NCBI GenBank assembly: GCA_020025675.1
Contig: JAHHRS010000032.1
Location: 1-24,925, forward strand
Direction: 5' to 3'
DNA: 24,925 nt
Source of the DNA: Oscillospiraceae bacterium
GTDB lineage: Bacteria > Bacillota > Clostridia > Oscillospirales > Oscillospiraceae
Shown: in pieces, positions 23,246 to 24,925 of the stretch
Layout: each line of letters begins with the position of its first letter
How positions within the stretch are numbered: the stretch's first letter is position 1
Position numbers and translations under genes: made by a program
Notes under the pieces: generated by a model
The model's database searches: none
Seen by the model: the letters and a program-made list of their open reading frames with translations, nothing else
What the model was told of the DNA's origin: nothing

Positions 23246-24505
23246 GTGGGTCTTGCCGCCCAAAGCATGGATATAAGGGAACGCTCCGACGAAGTTTCCA
23301 TGGAGGAGCTTAAAGCCCTTGTGGAGACTGCCGGCGGAGAAACCGTGGCAATCGTTATGCAGAACAGACCGACCCCGGACCCCAGAAGCTTTGTGGGTGA
23401 GGGCAAGGTGCAGGAAATTAAAGAGCTTGCAGAAAACAACGACTGCGACTTAGTGGTTTTTGACAACGAAATTACTCCCCCGCAAATGCGGGCGCTGAGC
23501 GATGATTTAGGTCTTAAAGTCCTTGACCGCTCCGGCCTTATTCTGGATATTTTCGCCCAGAGAGCCAGAACCCGTGAGGGTCAGTTACAGGTTGAGCTTG
23601 CCCAGTATAAATACCTGCTGCCAAGACTTACGGGAATGTGGGGGCATCTTGTCCGCCAGACTGCTTCCGGAGGCCCTTCCCCTATCGGAACCAGAGGCCC
23701 CGGTGAAACTCAGCTAGAAACCGACCGCCGCCATATAAGACGGAAAATTCAGAAATTAGAGGAGGAACTGGCTCAGGTGCGGAAAATCCGCTCCACTCAG
23801 CGCAGGAAGAGAGAAAAAAACTCAATGCCTGTTGCCGCCGTTGTTGGCTACACCAACGCCGGAAAATCCACTCTCTTAAATTGCCTTACCGGCTCGGATA
23901 TTCCCGCAAATGACAGGCTTTTCGATACTCTGGATACCACTACCCGCCGCCTTAAAATTGACGAGACACTGGAAATTCTCATTTCCGACACAGTAGGCTT
24001 TATTCGCAAGCTGCCTACACATCTTATCGAGGCTTTTAAAGCAACCCTTGAAGAGCTGCGCTATGCAGACGTTTTAATTCACGTTATCGACATCTCAAAC
24101 CCTGAATGGCCGGAACAGGTAAGAATTGTGGACGAGCTTATAAGAGAGCTGAAGGCAGACGATACACCGGTGCTGAGAGTCTACAATAAGTGTGACAAAT
24201 TTTCAGGCATACTTCCTCACGGTGAGGACTGCGTTTGTATTTCTGCCAGAAGCGGCGAGGGTACGACCGAGCTTTTGGAAAAGCTTTCCTCTATTCTGGA
24301 TAAGGGAAAGAGAAAAATCAAGCTGCTGCTGCCGTACACTGCCGCCGGTCTTTTGGATACTCTGAACCGTGAAGCAGGGGTTTTGTCCACGGAGTATACG
24401 GACAATGGAATTGAGATTGAGGCCATTGTGAAGCCAGAACTTTTCGGAAAAATCAAGGGATATATTCCCGGATATGTGGACGAGAAGGAGGAGTGGGAGG
24501 ATTGA
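23246..24505 (+). CDS. hflX: HflX-family ribosome-associated GTPase
   Basis: 419 residues from GTG 23246, the first conventional start; the true start may be upstream at 23207 (see the extension entry), because GTG cuts the first beta strand and lacks a clear Shine-Dalgarno. HflX binds the 50S subunit and rescues or splits stalled ribosomes, notably under heat stress. The N-terminal HflX domain ends in a coiled-coil with the signature GPGETQLETDRR (151-162). The G domain has P-loop GYTNAGKS (201-208), switch-II DTVG (248-251) and NKCD (314-317). A C-terminal domain of about 70 residues follows. All G motifs are intact. The stop overlaps the next gene's TTG start as TTGA, so the two are translationally coupled. 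Confidence 0.95.
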   Translation: MGLAAQSMDIRERSDEVSMEELKALVETAGGETVAIVMQNRPTPDPRSFVGEGKVQEIKELAENNDCDLVVFDNEITPPQMRALSDDLGLKVLDRSGLILDIFAQRARTREGQLQVELAQYKYLLPRLTGMWGHLVRQTASGGPSPIGTRGPGETQLETDRRHIRRKIQKLEEELAQVRKIRSTQRRKREKNSMPVAAVVGYTNAGKSTLLNCLTGSDIPANDRLFDTLDTTTRRLKIDETLEILISDTVGFIRKLPTHLIEAFKATLEELRYADVLIHVIDISNPEWPEQVRIVDELIRELKADDTPVLRVYNKCDKFSGILPHGEDCVCISARSGEGTTELLEKLSSILDKGKRKIKLLLPYTAAGLLDTLNREAGVLSTEYTDNGIEIEAIVKPELFGKIKGYIPGYVDEKEEWED

Positions 24506-24925
24506 CCGAATACAAAATTCCCACAGGCTTGGGAGAGAGCGAATTCACGGAAAAGCGCTCCCGCTTTTTAGGCCATGTGGCCATGGTGGAGAGTGAGGAA
24601 GAGGCAAAGGAATTTATTGCTCAGTGCAAAAAGAAATATTATGACGCACGGCACAACTGCTGGTGCTATATAATAAAGGACGGCCCCGAGCGGTACTCTG
24701 ACGACTCTGAACCTCAGGGCACGGCAGGTATTCCTATGCTTGAGGTTATGCGGAAGGAAGGGGTCTGCAATGTGGTATGCGTTGTCACCCGCTATTTCGG
24801 AGGCATCCTCCTTGGCGCAGGCGGACTTTTGAGGGCCTACACGAGAGGGGCAAAGGACGCCCTTGATGCTGCGGGAATTTCCATAGTGCGCCGCTGGGTG
24901 GAGACCCGGCTTCCCTGTTCCTACT
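24502..24925 (+). CDS. YigZ/IMPACT-family protein (partial, cut by window edge)
   Basis: The first 141 residues are present; the C-terminal ferredoxin-like DUF1949 domain is outside the window. The start is TTG 24502, overlapping the hflX stop (TTGA), with AAGGAGG at 24485-24491. The family (UPF0029, related to eukaryotic IMPACT) is recognised by HNCWCY (51-56), SDDSEPQGTAG (66-76) and RYFGGILLGAGGL (97-109). Its molecular role in bacteria is not settled; the eukaryotic relative regulates GCN1/GCN2 signalling at ribosomes. Coupling to the ribosome-splitting GTPase HflX would fit a translation-linked role, but that is inference. Confidence 0.93.
   Translation, partial: MTEYKIPTGLGESEFTEKRSRFLGHVAMVESEEEAKEFIAQCKKKYYDARHNCWCYIIKDGPERYSDDSEPQGTAGIPMLEVMRKEGVCNVVCVVTRYFGGILLGAGGLLRAYTRGAKDALDAAGISIVRRWVETRLPCSY

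Overview
The window looks like chromosomal core DNA of a Gram-positive anaerobe of class Clostridia, most likely a gut Oscillospiraceae/Ruminococcaceae relative. This is inference from the dgt-dnaG-rpoD operon, the AddAB (not RecBCD) recombination nuclease, strong AAGGAGG-type Shine-Dalgarno sites with several TTG starts, and two secreted proteins with Clostridia-style repeats and TGDESN tails. I see no rRNA, tRNA, CRISPR array, prophage, transposase or insertion-sequence ends.

Layout. 1-147: 3' end of an unrecognised gene. 437-3667 (+): a three-gene cluster of a large cytosolic protein joining a ParB-like segment to a BMP/PnrA-type nucleoside-binding domain, a translationally coupled metallophosphoesterase, and an isochorismatase-family hydrolase. 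3867-5558 (+): repeat-bearing cell-surface protein with its own promoter and terminator. 5786-9840 (+): dGTP triphosphohydrolase, DNA primase and the primary sigma factor in one tight operon. 9917-11113 (+): PLP-dependent MalY/PatB-type C-S lyase or aminotransferase, ending in a bidirectional terminator shared with a convergent patatin-like phospholipase (11161-12012, -). 12162-12362 (-): zinc-type ribosomal protein L31. 12592-19429 (-): addA and addB, read addB then addA with an 8-nt overlap. 19759-22971 (+): a second, larger cell-surface protein, divergent from addB, with a structured leader. 23207 or 23246 to 24505 (+): HflX GTPase, coupled to a YigZ/IMPACT-family gene that runs off the right edge at 24502.

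Functionally this is mostly housekeeping: nucleotide-pool control, replication priming and transcription initiation in one operon, double-strand-break processing in another, ribosome-associated functions (L31, HflX), and two matched envelope proteins. The least ordinary parts are the ParB-like/BMP fusion with its neighbours, the paired surface proteins with atypical sorting signals, the apparent ATA start of hflX, and the histone-like lysine-rich tail of the sigma factor. I did not find a defence system or other wholly new multi-gene system.
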